Shown one piece after another: positions 14,933 to 23,352 of a stretch of DNA of 32,704 nucleotides. Each line of letters starts with the position of its first letter. Position 1 is the first letter of the stretch. The position numbers were made by a program, and so were the translations under genes. The notes beneath the pieces are model-generated. The model was not told where the DNA came from and ran no database searches. It saw only the letters and a list, made by a program, of their open reading frames with translations. The stretch lies in assembly GCF_022829585.1 (NCBI RefSeq), contig NZ_JAKSYC010000058.1, positions 1-32,704 on the forward strand. The letters are read 5' to 3'. The stretch comes from Methylobacterium sp. J-026. GTDB lineage: Bacteria > Pseudomonadota > Alphaproteobacteria > Rhizobiales > Beijerinckiaceae.

Positions 14933-15531
14933 GCGACGACGCGACCCGCCACCGCGCCAAGATGGAGAAGCGCAAGGCCGTCCAGGACGCCGAGGTGGCG
15001 GCCAAGACCGTCGAGAAGGGCCTGCTGCTGGTCCATACCGGCCCCGGCAAGGGCAAGAGCACCGCCGCCCTCGGGCTGATGCTGCGGGCGCTCGGCCGCG
15101 GCTGGCGGGTCGGCATGGTGCAGTTCATCAAGGGCGGCTGGGACACCGGCGAGCGCCACGCGGTGGCGGCCTTCGGCGACCGGGTCGCCTGGCATACCCT
15201 CGGGGAGGGGTTCACCTGGGAGACCCAGGACAAGGCCCGGGACATCGCCGCCTGCCGCCACGCCTGGGACGTCGCCGCGGGGCTGATGGCCGATCCCACG
15301 ATCCGCCTGCTCGTCCTCGACGAGCTCAACATCGCGCTCCGCTACGACTACCTCGACCTCGACGCGGTGCTGACCGCCCTCACGGGCCGCCGGCCGGACC
15401 TGCACGTGGTCGTCACCGGCCGCAACGCCAAGCCGGCCCTGATCGAGGCCGCCGACCTCGTCACCGAGATGGGCAGCGTCAAGCACCATTTCTCGGCCGG
15501 CGTGAAGGCGCAGGAGGGAATCGAGTTCTGA
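14929..15531 (+). CDS. cobO: Cob(I)yrinic acid a,c-diamide adenosyltransferase
   Basis: This 200-residue CobO/BtuR-type corrinoid adenosyltransferase transfers the 5'-deoxyadenosyl group of ATP to reduced corrinoid. The P-loop GPGKGKST comes at about residue 38, followed by MVQFIKGGWDTGE, the Walker-B-like LLVLDELNIALRY, VVVTGRNAKPALIEAADLVT and the conserved C-terminus KHHFSAGVKAQEGIEF. All family hallmarks are intact. The start overlaps the cobU stop (ATGA). Its stop is 6 bases from the end of a convergent gene (15538), which begins a cassette separating cobO from cobQ. Confidence 0.95.
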   Translation: MSDDATRHRAKMEKRKAVQDAEVAAKTVEKGLLLVHTGPGKGKSTAALGLMLRALGRGWRVGMVQFIKGGWDTGERHAVAAFGDRVAWHTLGEGFTWETQDKARDIAACRHAWDVAAGLMADPTIRLLVLDELNIALRYDYLDLDAVLTALTGRRPDLHVVVTGRNAKPALIEAADLVTEMGSVKHHFSAGVKAQEGIEF

Positions 15532-15537
15532 ACGGGC

Positions 15538-16188
15538 CTATGACGCGGCCGGCGCCTCGCTCTCGGCGAGGACCGTGCGCAGGATGGCCATCAGCTCCGC
15601 GACCGCCTCGCGTGGGACGCGCACCCGGAGGGCGCCGTGGGCGATTTGGTTGCGCAGGTTTGCGAGCTGCCGCAGCCGGTCCGCCTCGTCCGGCGTCACG
15701 ACGCCCTCCAGGGCCATCCGCTCGAGGAGTTGGCCGGCCGGTTGCGGGCGCGATACCGCGCCGGGCAGGAGCAGGCGGCCGATCGCTTCGAGGACCGACC
15801 AGCCGAGCAGCAGGGCCGCCTCAGGATGGTCCGCGGCGAGCAGGGTCTCGACCCGCGCGAGGGCCGCAGGGATCTCGTCCCGGGTCACGCCGGGTACCGG
15901 CCGGTCGTCGCTGCCCTCCGGCGCATAGACGATGCGCAATTCCCAATCCGGACTCTGGGCAAACCGCTCGCTCAGCGCAGCAGCCTTCGGCCGCGCGGCG
16001 GTGTCATCCCGGGCGACTTCAATGGCAATGTTCCTCGGGCGCCCGAGGGCGATGGCATCGGGCTGGTAATCCCGCATGAACGCCGGCAACAGGCCGCGCG
16101 CCGGCTGCGTGAACACGTCGTAGCCCTCGGCTTTCAGGCGCGACGTGATCAGGTCGAGGACTCGCCGCTCGCGTTCCGTGGCGCTCAT
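15538..16188 (-). CDS. Predicted REase-like / HEPN-like two-domain protein of unknown function
   Basis: This 216-residue protein has two apparent domains. Residues ~8-90 look like a PD-(D/E)xK nuclease fold: a helix (VLDLITSRLKAEGYDV), then YQPDAIALGR, then NIAIEVARDD, which would give Asp44 and Glu57. The expected Lys two residues after Glu57 is Ala59, so the site is atypical or inactive. Residues ~120-200 are helical (EAALLLGWSVLEAIGRLLL) with a RNQIAH motif (Arg179, His184), matching the R-x4-H signature of HEPN ribonuclease-like domains. Its ATG overlaps the TGA of the RusA-family gene upstream (ATGA), implying co-expression. Domain calls are by eye. Only this part of a longer open frame is used, because the start is fixed by the overlap. 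Confidence 0.6.
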   Translation of the reverse strand: MSATERERRVLDLITSRLKAEGYDVFTQPARGLLPAFMRDYQPDAIALGRPRNIAIEVARDDTAARPKAAALSERFAQSPDWELRIVYAPEGSDDRPVPGVTRDEIPAALARVETLLAADHPEAALLLGWSVLEAIGRLLLPGAVSRPQPAGQLLERMALEGVVTPDEADRLRQLANLRNQIAHGALRVRVPREAVAELMAILRTVLAESEAPAAS

Positions 16189-16604
16189 GTCAGGTCCTCG
16201 AAGGGATCGTCGGACAGCTTGATATACACGAGCGGTCTCGGGCTCTGCAGGGCCTCGGTGAGGATCGGGCTCGGGGCAGCGAAGGGGAGGACGTCGCCGG
16301 GCTTGAACTTTTGGGCGACGATGCGCTCGACCTGCCCGTCGTTGAGATAGATGTGCCGGATCAGCGCATCCAGCGTCGGCTTGACGATGTTGTCGATGTC
16401 CCCCGTCCGGGTCAGGGCCGTGAAATAGTAGAGCGTGACGGCAACCGGCCGCTCGGTGGCGAAATGACCCTCCGGAACGACCCCACGGCTCGCCGCCCTG
16501 ACCTTCTCCTTCCACGCCTCCTTGGATCGGGCGCGTTTGGCCTGTAGCGAGACGGGCGTGCCCGGGACGTTGAACTCGATCGGAAAGGTCAGGTCCACGG
16601 CCAT
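16185..16604 (-). CDS. RusA-family Holliday junction resolvase-like nuclease
   Basis: This 139-residue protein matches the RusA family, homodimeric Mg-dependent endonucleases that cut four-way DNA junctions. The acidic core is present: [14 protein letters not shown] (Asp69, Asp71, Lys75, Asp79) followed by [15 protein letters not shown] (Asp89), in the same order and spacing as the catalytic Asp/Lys residues of E. coli RusA. RusA genes are usually carried by prophages, but no other phage gene is here. The ATG at 16604 is chosen over a TTG further upstream. It lies 56 bases from divergent cobQ and overlaps the next gene by ATGA. The link to the downstream REase/HEPN-like protein is inferred. 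Confidence 0.8.
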   Translation of the reverse strand: MAVDLTFPIEFNVPGTPVSLQAKRARSKEAWKEKVRAASRGVVPEGHFATERPVAVTLYYFTALTRTGDIDNIVKPTLDALIRHIYLNDGQVERIVAQKFKPGDVLPFAAPSPILTEALQSPRPLVYIKLSDDPFEDLT

Positions 16605-16660
16605 CTCGATTCGTACGATGCCCAGGATGTGACGATGCCGACAGGCCAGCAAGGGCTCCG

Positions 16661-18118
16661 ATGCGGCGGGCCCTGATGATCCAGGGCACCGGCTCCGATG
16701 TCGGCAAGTCGCTGATCGTGGCGGGGCTGGCGCGCGCCTTCACTGACCGGGGGCTGCGGGTCCGGCCGTTCAAGCCGCAGAACATGTCGAACAACGCCGC
16801 CGTCACCGCCGATGGCGGCGAGATCGGCCGGGCGCAGGCGCTCCAGGCCCGGGCCGCCCGGGTGGCGCCCTCCGTCCACATGAACCCGGTCCTGCTCAAG
16901 CCCCAGAGCGAGGTCGGGTCCCAGGTGGTGGTGCAGGGCCGGATGGTCGCCACCGTGAAGGCCCGCGACTACCAGGCCTGGAAGCCGAAGCTCATGCCGG
17001 CCGTCCTGGAGAGCTTTTCCCGGCTCGCCGCGGAGGCCGATCTGGTCCTGGTCGAGGGCGCGGGCTCGGCCTCCGAGGTGAACCTGCGCGCGGGCGACAT
17101 CGCCAATATGGGCTTCGCCCAGGCCACCGACACGCCGGTGGTGCTGGTCGGCGACATCGATCGGGGCGGGGTGATCGCCAGCCTCGTCGGCACCAAGGCG
17201 GTGATCGCGCCGGAGGACGCCGCGCTGATCGCCGGCTTCATCGTCAACCAGTTCCGCGGCGACCCGAGCCTGTTTTCCGACGGCATGCGGCTGATCGCCG
17301 AGCGGACCGGCTGGGCGGCACTCGGCCTCGTGCCCCACTTCCCCGCGGCCGCCCGCCTGCCTGCCGAGGACGTGCTCGGCCTGGCGGGCTCGGGCCCGCG
17401 CGGGGCGGGGGCCGTCACGGTGGCGGTGCCGGTCCTGCCGCGGATCGCCAATTTCGACGATCTCGACCCGCTGCGGGCCGAACCCGGCGTGTCGGTGGTG
17501 CTGGTCCAGCCCGGCACGCCGATCCCCGCGGAGGCCGCCCTGGTGCTGCTGCCGGGCTCCAAGACCACGATCGACGATCTCGACCGGTTCCGCGCCGAGG
17601 GCTGGGACATCGACCTGCGCGCCCATGTCCGCCGGGGCGGACGGGTGCTCGGCCTGTGCGGCGGCTACCAGATGCTTGGGCGCACCCTCGCCGACCCGCA
17701 CGGGATCGAGGGGGCGCCCCGCACGGTGCCGGGCCTCGGGCTCCTCGACATCGACACCGTGATGACCCCCGAGAAGCGCCTCGCCGCGGTCACCGGCACG
17801 AGCCTGCCCGACGGCGTACCGTTCTCCGGCTACGAGATGCATATCGGCGCGACGGCGGGCCCCGACGCGGCCCGGCCGCTGCTGCTTCTGGCCGACGGGC
17901 GCCTGGACGGGGCGGTCTCGGCGGACGGGCGCGTGGCCGGGACCTACGTCCACGGCCTGTTCGCGCAGGATGCCCAGCGGGCGGCTTGGCTCGGGCGCCT
18001 CGGGGCCGCGTCCGACGGCGCGGGCTACGAGGCGGGCGTCGAGGCGGCGCTGGACGGGCTCGCGCGGCACATCGCGGCCCATGTCGATTGCGACCGGCTC
18101 CTGGCCCTCGCCCGGTAG
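16661..18118 (+). CDS. cobQ: Cobyric acid synthase (glutamine-hydrolysing)
   Basis: This 485-residue CobQ amidates side chains b, d, e and g of adenosylcobyrinic acid a,c-diamide, using ATP and glutamine. The N-terminal P-loop-like domain begins with [20 protein letters not shown], followed by [20 protein letters not shown] and [16 protein letters not shown]. The C-terminal class I glutamine amidotransferase domain has its nucleophile in [11 protein letters not shown] and the catalytic His in GTYVHGLF. Length and motif order are as expected. The start ATG follows AAGGG. It is divergent from the RusA-family gene by 56 bases. A stem with arms at about 18137-18144 and 18175-18182 follows the stop. 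Confidence 0.97.
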   Translation: MRRALMIQGTGSDVGKSLIVAGLARAFTDRGLRVRPFKPQNMSNNAAVTADGGEIGRAQALQARAARVAPSVHMNPVLLKPQSEVGSQVVVQGRMVATVKARDYQAWKPKLMPAVLESFSRLAAEADLVLVEGAGSASEVNLRAGDIANMGFAQATDTPVVLVGDIDRGGVIASLVGTKAVIAPEDAALIAGFIVNQFRGDPSLFSDGMRLIAERTGWAALGLVPHFPAAARLPAEDVLGLAGSGPRGAGAVTVAVPVLPRIANFDDLDPLRAEPGVSVVLVQPGTPIPAEAALVLLPGSKTTIDDLDRFRAEGWDIDLRAHVRRGGRVLGLCGGYQMLGRTLADPHGIEGAPRTVPGLGLLDIDTVMTPEKRLAAVTGTSLPDGVPFSGYEMHIGATAGPDAARPLLLLADGRLDGAVSADGRVAGTYVHGLFAQDAQRAAWLGRLGAASDGAGYEAGVEAALDGLARHIAAHVDCDRLLALAR

Positions 18119-18301
18119 ACGCGGCCCCGGCTCCGAGACGCGCGCAAGCAGAGGCCGGCCCGGCCCACCGTGGCCGCGCGTCAAAACCCTGCCCCTCCTG
18201 AAGAACCGAAGCAGACGGCGAGTTGGCTTGCCGGCGCGAGTCTGCTTAGGACTGTGGCAGGCCTTCGCGACGAAGGGCCGCAGCGAGTTAAGGAACGCCG
18301 C

Positions 18302-19645
18302 ATGTCCATCCAAGCGCCCGCCGATGCAGATCTCGCCGCGCGCACCGTCCGCACGGTGACCCTGCGGCTAATGCCGCTCCTCTGTCTGCTCTACCTGATC
18401 GCCTATATCGATCGGCAGAACGTCTCCTACGCCAAGCTGGAGATGGTCGGCAGCCTCGGGCTCAGCGAGACCGCCTACGGCCTCGGGGCCTCACTGTTCT
18501 TCCTCGGCTACTTCCTGTTCGAGGTGCCGGCCAACGTGTTCATGGAGCGGGTCGGGGCGCGGATCTGGTTCGCCCGGATCATGATCACCTGGGGCCTCGT
18601 CACGGTGCTGCTCGGCTTCACCCGGGGCACGGCGATGTTCTACGTGCTGCGCTTCCTGCTCGGCGTCGCCGAGGCCGGCTTCTTCCCGGGCGTGCTGTTC
18701 GCCCTCACCCTGTGGTTCCCGCAGGGGCACCGGGCCCGGATGATCGGCTGGTTCATGATCGCCAGCGCGGTGGCCAACGCGGTCGGCGCGGCGGTCGGCG
18801 GCGCGCTCCTCGGCCTGAACGGCGTGCTCGGCCTCGCGGGCTGGCAATGGGTGTTCCTGGCCACCGGAGTGCCGGCGATCCTGATGGCCGTGATCGTCCT
18901 GCTCGTTCTGCCCGACGGGCCCGAGACCGCGCCCTGGCTGTCGCAGGCCCAGCGCGACTGGCTCGCCCGGACCCTCCAGGCGGAGCGCGCGGGCGGGGGC
19001 CATGTCGATCACGGCAACCCGTTCGCGGCGCTCCTCGACCGGCGGGTGCTGATGCTGGCCGGCGTTTACATCTGCCTGCCGCTGGCCGCCTACGGCCTGG
19101 GCTACTGGCTGCCGACCGTGGTCAAGGGCTTCGGCGTCTCGAACCTGACCAACGGCTTCCTCAACATCATCCCCTGGATGGCCACGGCGGTGGCCCTGTG
19201 GTGGGTCCCGCGCCACGCCGCCCGCACCGGCGCGCAGGGCGACGCCCTGACCTGGCACGTGGTCGGGCCGGCTTTGGTCGGCGCGGCCGGGCTGGCGCTC
19301 AGCGTCATCCTGCCGGGGGACGCGGTGAAGTTCGCCTGCCTGTGCGTGGCGGCGGCCGGGACCTTCTCGGCGCAGCCGGTCTTCTGGTCGATGCCCGGGA
19401 CCTTCCTGCGCGGCGCCTCGGCGGCGGCGGGGATCGCGGCGATCAACTCGGTGGGCAATCTCGGCGGCTTCGTGGCGCAGAACGCGGTGCCGTTCATCCG
19501 CGACCAGACCCGCAGCGACCTCGTGCCGATGCTGTTCCTGTCGGCCTGCCTCGCCGTGGGGGCCGGCCTGATGTTCGTGGTGCTCTCCGCCCTGCGCCGG
19601 GACGCGGAGCGGCGGGGCGTGCCGGCCGCGACGCGGGCGGCCTGA
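18302..19645 (+). CDS. MFS transporter, anion:cation symporter type
   Basis: This 447-residue integral membrane protein has the twelve-helix pattern of the major facilitator superfamily. The signature YLIAYIDRQNVSYAKLEM in TM1, and FEVPANVFMERVGARIWFAR after TM2, match the anion:cation symporter (ACS) group, whose members import organic acids such as tartrate, phthalate or glucarate with protons. A cytoplasmic loop separates the two halves at about 215-240. The substrate cannot be read from sequence. The start ATG at 18302 follows AAGGA at a good distance. It is not obviously part of the cobalamin pathway. Confidence 0.88.
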   Translation: MSIQAPADADLAARTVRTVTLRLMPLLCLLYLIAYIDRQNVSYAKLEMVGSLGLSETAYGLGASLFFLGYFLFEVPANVFMERVGARIWFARIMITWGLVTVLLGFTRGTAMFYVLRFLLGVAEAGFFPGVLFALTLWFPQGHRARMIGWFMIASAVANAVGAAVGGALLGLNGVLGLAGWQWVFLATGVPAILMAVIVLLVLPDGPETAPWLSQAQRDWLARTLQAERAGGGHVDHGNPFAALLDRRVLMLAGVYICLPLAAYGLGYWLPTVVKGFGVSNLTNGFLNIIPWMATAVALWWVPRHAARTGAQGDALTWHVVGPALVGAAGLALSVILPGDAVKFACLCVAAAGTFSAQPVFWSMPGTFLRGASAAAGIAAINSVGNLGGFVAQNAVPFIRDQTRSDLVPMLFLSACLAVGAGLMFVVLSALRRDAERRGVPAATRAA

Positions 19646-19705
19646 ACACCCGACGGCTTGGTGCGTTATGCTTCCTCAAGCCGGCTCGACCGGCAGGATG
19701 ATGCG

Positions 19706-19725
19706 ACCCCGCGCGCCCGCGGGGT
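19706..19725 (+). promoter_or_regulatory. Perfect GC stem-loop before a small membrane-peptide gene
   Basis: ACCCCGCG and CGCGGGGT form a perfect 8-bp stem around a CGCC loop, ending 7 bases before the GAGGAGGAAA ribosome site of the 19747 gene. There is no T-run. It could terminate the MFS transcript or act as 5'-UTR structure. Confidence 0.4.
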
Positions 19726-19746
19726 GCCATCGAGGAGGAAACCGCG

Positions 19747-19923
19747 ATGAGTCAGGGATTTCCGCTTATGATTCTCGCCTTCGGGACGCTCGGTGGCATC
19801 TGGTTCCTGGCCGCCGCGGCCCGGAAGCAGGTCGCCGACGCCAAGGGCAGCCCGGAGCGCTCCAACGTGATCCAGCATCACGGCGGCGCGCCGCGCCCCA
19901 ACATGCCGGGCACCGAGCACTGA
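19747..19923 (+). CDS. 58-residue single-pass membrane peptide
   Basis: The ATG at 19747 sits behind an excellent ribosome site (GAGGAGGAAA). The protein starts MSQGFPLMILAFGTLGGIWF, with one hydrophobic helix (about 6-23), followed by a basic, proline-rich cytoplasmic-type tail (ARKQVADAKGSPERS, ending NMPGTEH). The AARKQ after the helix suggests the C-terminus faces the cytoplasm. No family is recognised. It is short enough to be missed by length cut-offs. Confidence 0.65.
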   Translation: MSQGFPLMILAFGTLGGIWFLAAAARKQVADAKGSPERSNVIQHHGGAPRPNMPGTEH

Positions 19924-20140
19924 GCGCGTTGTCGACTCCGGTCGAGGCGGGGCCGCGCCGATAAGCGAAGGTCTCAGGTTCGAAAGGTCCGGGATCCAGC
20001 CCTTTCGAGGTGTCCGGGCTGGGTGCGGGTATCACGATCCACGGCTGTGACATCGTGAAAGAGCGGCGTGTTTCGCCTTCCCGTGTGGGCTTGCGGATTC
20101 ACAGATCGAGCCGGGCCACGCGGGCACAGGACGAGGCACG

Positions 20141-20170
20141 CCCCCCCCCCCTCCCGCCCGGGAGAGGGGG
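20141..20170. repeat. Poly-C tract fused to a GC-rich hairpin
   Basis: Eleven consecutive C residues (20141-20151) lead into CTCCC-GCCC-GGGAG, and after one bulged A the run GGGGG pairs with CCCCC of the tract. The inverted repeat resembles the dispersed intergenic palindromes (CTCCCG...CGGGAG) common in Methylobacterium-type genomes, but copy number cannot be judged here. The homopolymer is prone to length variation. Confidence 0.5.
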
Positions 20171-20286
20171 CCTGTCACGCCTTCCCGAGGCGCGGTGAGA
20201 ACCTCGTGGCCCCCGTGGGGAAAAGAGCGCGTCTGGTCGGTGTCCCGGCACATCCGGAAACACCTTGAGAGAGTTGGGCATAAGCC

Positions 20287-20310
20287 CGCTGGGATCCTTC
20301 GATCCCAGCG
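20287..20310 (-). terminator. Probable transcription terminator of the D-2-hydroxyacid dehydrogenase gene
   Basis: CGCTGGGATC and GATCCCAGCG form a perfect 10-bp stem with a 4-base loop, 13 bases beyond the stop codon at 20324. There is no clear T-run, as is common in high-GC genomes. Confidence 0.55.
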
Positions 20311-20323
20311 CGGATCACCGGCG

Positions 20324-21238
20324 TCAGCCGGCGGCGATCCGCCGGCAATGGTCGAGGGCGGCACCGATCAGGTTGTCGCTGGCCTCCGGCGTCCGGAAGG
20401 CCGAATGCGCCGAGAGGGTGACGTTGGGCAGGCCGGCCAGCGGGTGATCGGCCGGCAGCGGCTCGACCGCGAACACGTCGAGCCCGGCCTGCGCGATCGG
20501 CCCGGCGCGCAGGGCCGCGACCAGGGCGGCCTCGTCGACCACCGCGCCCCGGGCGGTGTTGATCAGGATGGCGCCGGGCTTCATCGCGGCGAGGCGCGCG
20601 GCCGAGAGGAAGCCGTGGGTCTCGTCGGTGAGGAGCAGGTGGAGCGAGACCACGTCGCTCTCGGCGAGCAGCCGGTCCAGCGCGACGAAGGCGACCCCCG
20701 GATGGGTTTTCGGGGTCCGGTTCCAGGCGAGCACCCGCAGGCCGACGCCCAGGCACAGCCGCGCCATCTCGGCCCCGATCCCGCCGAACCCGACGAGGCC
20801 CACCGTCTTGCCGGTGAGCTGCATCCCCTCGGTGCGGAGCCAGGATCCGGCACGCATGCCCCGGTCCATGGCGGCGATCCCCCGGGCGGCGGCCCACATC
20901 AGCGCGAAGGCGCATTCGGCGACCGCCGTGTCGCCGTAGCCCTTGATGGTGTGGACCGTCACGCCGAGCTCGGCCTGGAGCGCCTCCGGGTCCATGTAGC
21001 TGCGCGCGCCGGTCCCGAGGAAGACGACGTGCTTCAGCCCCGTGCAGGCGCGGGCCACGGCCAGGGGGAGGGCGGTGTGGTCGATCACCGCGACCGCGGC
21101 CCCCGCCAGGATCCCCGGCAGGTCCTCCGGGCCGATGGCGGGCTCCGCGTGGATCGCGAAGGGCGGGTCGTCCGGCCGCAGGAGGCGCCGGGCCACCGCC
21201 GCCAGGGTCTCGTTGGCATCCACGAACACCGCGCGCAT
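20324..21238 (-). CDS. D-2-hydroxyacid dehydrogenase, NAD(P)-dependent
   Basis: This 304-residue enzyme belongs to the D-isomer specific 2-hydroxyacid dehydrogenase family (phosphoglycerate/glyoxylate/hydroxypyruvate reductase relatives), which interconvert 2-oxoacids and D-2-hydroxyacids. The dinucleotide-binding motif is VGLVGFGGIGAEMA. The catalytic Arg lies in NTARGAVVDEAALV, the Glu in DVFAVEPLP and the His in LSAHSAFRTPEA, all intact. The substrate is uncertain; a hydroxypyruvate-type role would suit a C1-metabolising host but is only inference. The preferred start is the second ATG (21238), placed 6 bases from GGGAG; an ATG at 21244 would add two residues. cobD lies 107 bases upstream on the same strand. 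Confidence 0.85.
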   Translation of the reverse strand: MRAVFVDANETLAAVARRLLRPDDPPFAIHAEPAIGPEDLPGILAGAAVAVIDHTALPLAVARACTGLKHVVFLGTGARSYMDPEALQAELGVTVHTIKGYGDTAVAECAFALMWAAARGIAAMDRGMRAGSWLRTEGMQLTGKTVGLVGFGGIGAEMARLCLGVGLRVLAWNRTPKTHPGVAFVALDRLLAESDVVSLHLLLTDETHGFLSAARLAAMKPGAILINTARGAVVDEAALVAALRAGPIAQAGLDVFAVEPLPADHPLAGLPNVTLSAHSAFRTPEASDNLIGAALDHCRRIAAG

Positions 21239-21345
21239 CGGCATCTCCCTGTTCCGTCCCCACGATGCGTCCGGTGCGCGGGCGGTGCAAAGCCCCTGCC
21301 GCGCCAAGTCGCCTCGCGCCGAGTCGCGCGCGCAGAGGGTCCGGA

Positions 21346-22341
21346 TCAGGCCGTCAGGGCAAGGCCGATGCCGAGAAGCCCCAGCACGAGACCGCCCTGG
21401 AGCCAGCAGGCCGTTCGGTACAGCGCCAGCGCCCGGGCGATGTCGTCCGGCGTGGCCTCGGCCCGGCCGTCGCCCATATGGGCGTCGGGGACGAGGGCGC
21501 CGTCGTAGACCCGCGGTCCCGCGAGCCGCAGGCCGAGGGCGCCGGCCATCGCCGCCTCCGGCCAACCGGCATTCGGCGAGCGGTGGCGGCTGGCGTCGCG
21601 GGCCATGGCCCGGAGCGCGCCGCGGGCGTCGGCGCCGCGCAGGGCGGCCGCCCCGGCGATCAGCAGGCCGGCGAGTCGCGCCGCCGGCAGGTTCACCAGA
21701 TCGTCGAGCCGGGCCGCCGCCCAGCCGAAGGCGGCATAGCGCGGAGTCCGGTGGCCGATCATGCTGTCGGCGGTGTTGATTGCCTTGTAGAGCGCGCCGC
21801 CGGGGAGGCCGAGGCCGCCGATCCAGACGGCGGGCGCGACGATCCCGTCGGAGAAGTTCTCCGACAGGCTCTCGATGGCGGCGCGGCACACGGCCGGCGC
21901 GTCGAGCCGTTCGGGGTCGCGCCCGACGATCATCGCCACCGCGCGGCGCCCGGCCTCCAGGCCGCCGGCGCGCAGGGCCCGTTCCACCGCGGCGACGTGG
22001 TCGTGCAGGCTGCGCTGCGCGGGCAGGCTGGCGCAGATCAGGCCGAGGAGCAGCCAGGCGGGGAGGGGGCCGGCGAGGCCCGCCAAAGCCGTGAGGCCGA
22101 GCACCGGCAGCCCCACCGCGGCGAGCAGGAGCGCCAGGGCGAGGCAGCCCGCGGCCCGGCGCCGCCGGGCGCCGCCGCGGTTGAGGCCGCGCTCCAGGGC
22201 GGCGATCAGCCGGCCGATCCAGGTGACAGGGTGGCCGACCGCCCTGTAGAGCGCGTCCGGATAGCCGGCCGCCGCCTCGATCCCGAGGGCGAGGGCGAGG
22301 ATGGCGAGCGTGTCGGCAAACGTACCGGGCAGATGGACCAT
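21346..22341 (-). CDS. cobD: Adenosylcobinamide-phosphate synthase
   Basis: This 331-residue membrane protein (CobD/CbiB) joins (R)-1-aminopropan-2-ol phosphate to adenosylcobyric acid. Hallmarks are ALYRAVGHPVTWIGRLIAAL near the N-terminus, RSLHDHVAAVERAL, the motif AAIESLSENFSDGIVAPAVW, ALYKAINTADSMIGHR and SPNAGWPEAAMAGALGLRL. Several hydrophobic helices are present. The start ATG (22339-22341) lies inside the first three codons of cobC on the other strand, so the two divergent genes overlap head to head by 9 bases. The product of CobC is the substrate donor for this enzyme. Confidence 0.95.
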   Translation of the reverse strand: MVHLPGTFADTLAILALALGIEAAAGYPDALYRAVGHPVTWIGRLIAALERGLNRGGARRRRAAGCLALALLLAAVGLPVLGLTALAGLAGPLPAWLLLGLICASLPAQRSLHDHVAAVERALRAGGLEAGRRAVAMIVGRDPERLDAPAVCRAAIESLSENFSDGIVAPAVWIGGLGLPGGALYKAINTADSMIGHRTPRYAAFGWAAARLDDLVNLPAARLAGLLIAGAAALRGADARGALRAMARDASRHRSPNAGWPEAAMAGALGLRLAGPRVYDGALVPDAHMGDGRAEATPDDIARALALYRTACWLQGGLVLGLLGIGLALTA

Positions 22342-23352
22342 TCGGAGTGGAACGTTCTCGCGCGTGAGCCCGCCCCGATCGCCCATGGCGGCGATCTCGG
22401 CGCGCTGCGGCTGGCCTTTCCCGACGCGCCGGAACCGTGGCTCGACCTCTCGACGGGGATCAACCCGGTCCCCTATCCCGTGCCGCCGGTGGAGGCCAGC
22501 GCCTGGACGCGGCTGCCCGAAGCCGCCGAGGTCCAGGCCCTCCGGGAGGCCGCCGCCGCTTCCTACGGCGCCCCCGGCGCCGGTCACGTCGTGGCCGCCC
22601 CCGGCACCCAGATCCTGATCGAGACCCTGCCCCGGCTCCTGGCCCCGACCCGGGTCGCGGTCCTCGGGCCCACCTATGCCGAGCATGCCGCCGCCTGGGC
22701 CCGGGCCGGGCACGCGGTGGCGGAGATCTCCGGCCCCGAAGCGGTCGGCGATGCCCGGGTCGTTGTGATCGTCGATCCCAACAATCCGGACGGGCGGACC
22801 CATCCGCTGGCGGCGCGCCGCGCCCTGGCCGCGGCGCTCGGCGCCCGCGGCGGCCTGCTGGTGGCCGACGAGGCCTTCGCGGATCTCGAGCCGGTGGAGA
22901 GCCTGTGCCCGCATGCGGCGCCGGGCCTCGTGGTGCTGCGCTCCTTCGGCAAGACCTACGGGCTCGCGGGCCTGCGCCTGGGATTCGCCGTCGCCGATCC
23001 CGGGACGGCGGAGCGGATCGCCGGGGCGCTCGGCCCCTGGGCGGTGTCCGGGCCGGCCCTGGCGATCGGAACGGCCGCCCTGTCGGATACGGCGTGGCGC
23101 GCCGAGGCCGCGCAGGCCCGGGCGGCGGATGCGGGCCGCCTCGACCGGATGATCGCCCGGGGCGGCGGAACCGTCGTCGGCGGCACGCGCCTGTTCCGGA
23201 CCGCGGCGTTTCCCGACGGGCCGGACCTCTACCGGCGGCTCGCAGCGGCGGGGATCGCGGTGCGGCGCTTCGCCGAGCGCCCGGAGCGCCTCCGCTTCGG
23301 CCTGCCGGCCGGGAAGGCGGCGTGGTGCCGGCTGTCGCGGGTGCTCAAGTAG
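22333..23352 (+). CDS. cobC: L-threonine-phosphate decarboxylase-like aminotransferase (cobalamin)
   Basis: This 339-residue fold-type I PLP enzyme supplies the aminopropanol phosphate linker for cobalamin (CobC in alphaproteobacteria; called CobD in enterics). Typical features are HGGDLGALRLAF then WLDLSTGINPVPYP near the N-terminus, VAAPGTQILIETLPRL, VDPNNPDGR, LLVADEAFADLEP and the PLP lysine in SFGKTYGLAGLRLGF. The ATG at 22333 is the only suitable start and overlaps the cobD start. The stop overlaps the convergent MFS gene by 8 bases. Confidence 0.93.
   Translation: MDHSEWNVLAREPAPIAHGGDLGALRLAFPDAPEPWLDLSTGINPVPYPVPPVEASAWTRLPEAAEVQALREAAAASYGAPGAGHVVAAPGTQILIETLPRLLAPTRVAVLGPTYAEHAAAWARAGHAVAEISGPEAVGDARVVVIVDPNNPDGRTHPLAARRALAAALGARGGLLVADEAFADLEPVESLCPHAAPGLVVLRSFGKTYGLAGLRLGFAVADPGTAERIAGALGPWAVSGPALAIGTAALSDTAWRAEAAQARAADAGRLDRMIARGGGTVVGGTRLFRTAAFPDGPDLYRRLAAAGIAVRRFAERPERLRFGLPAGKAAWCRLSRVLK

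Larger units (their letters stand above)
19924..20323. other. Intergenic region with C-tract and hairpins
   Basis: This 400-base gap lies between the membrane peptide (plus) and the D-2-hydroxyacid dehydrogenase (minus). It contains an 11-base C run with a GC hairpin (20141-20170) and a perfect 10-bp stem-loop (20287-20310). No gene is supported. Confidence 0.45.

Noticed and set aside
16189..16953. Long upstream extension of the REase/HEPN-like frame
   Set aside because: It runs antisense through the RusA-family gene and cobQ. The ATGA overlap and loss of sensible sequence fix the real start at 16188.
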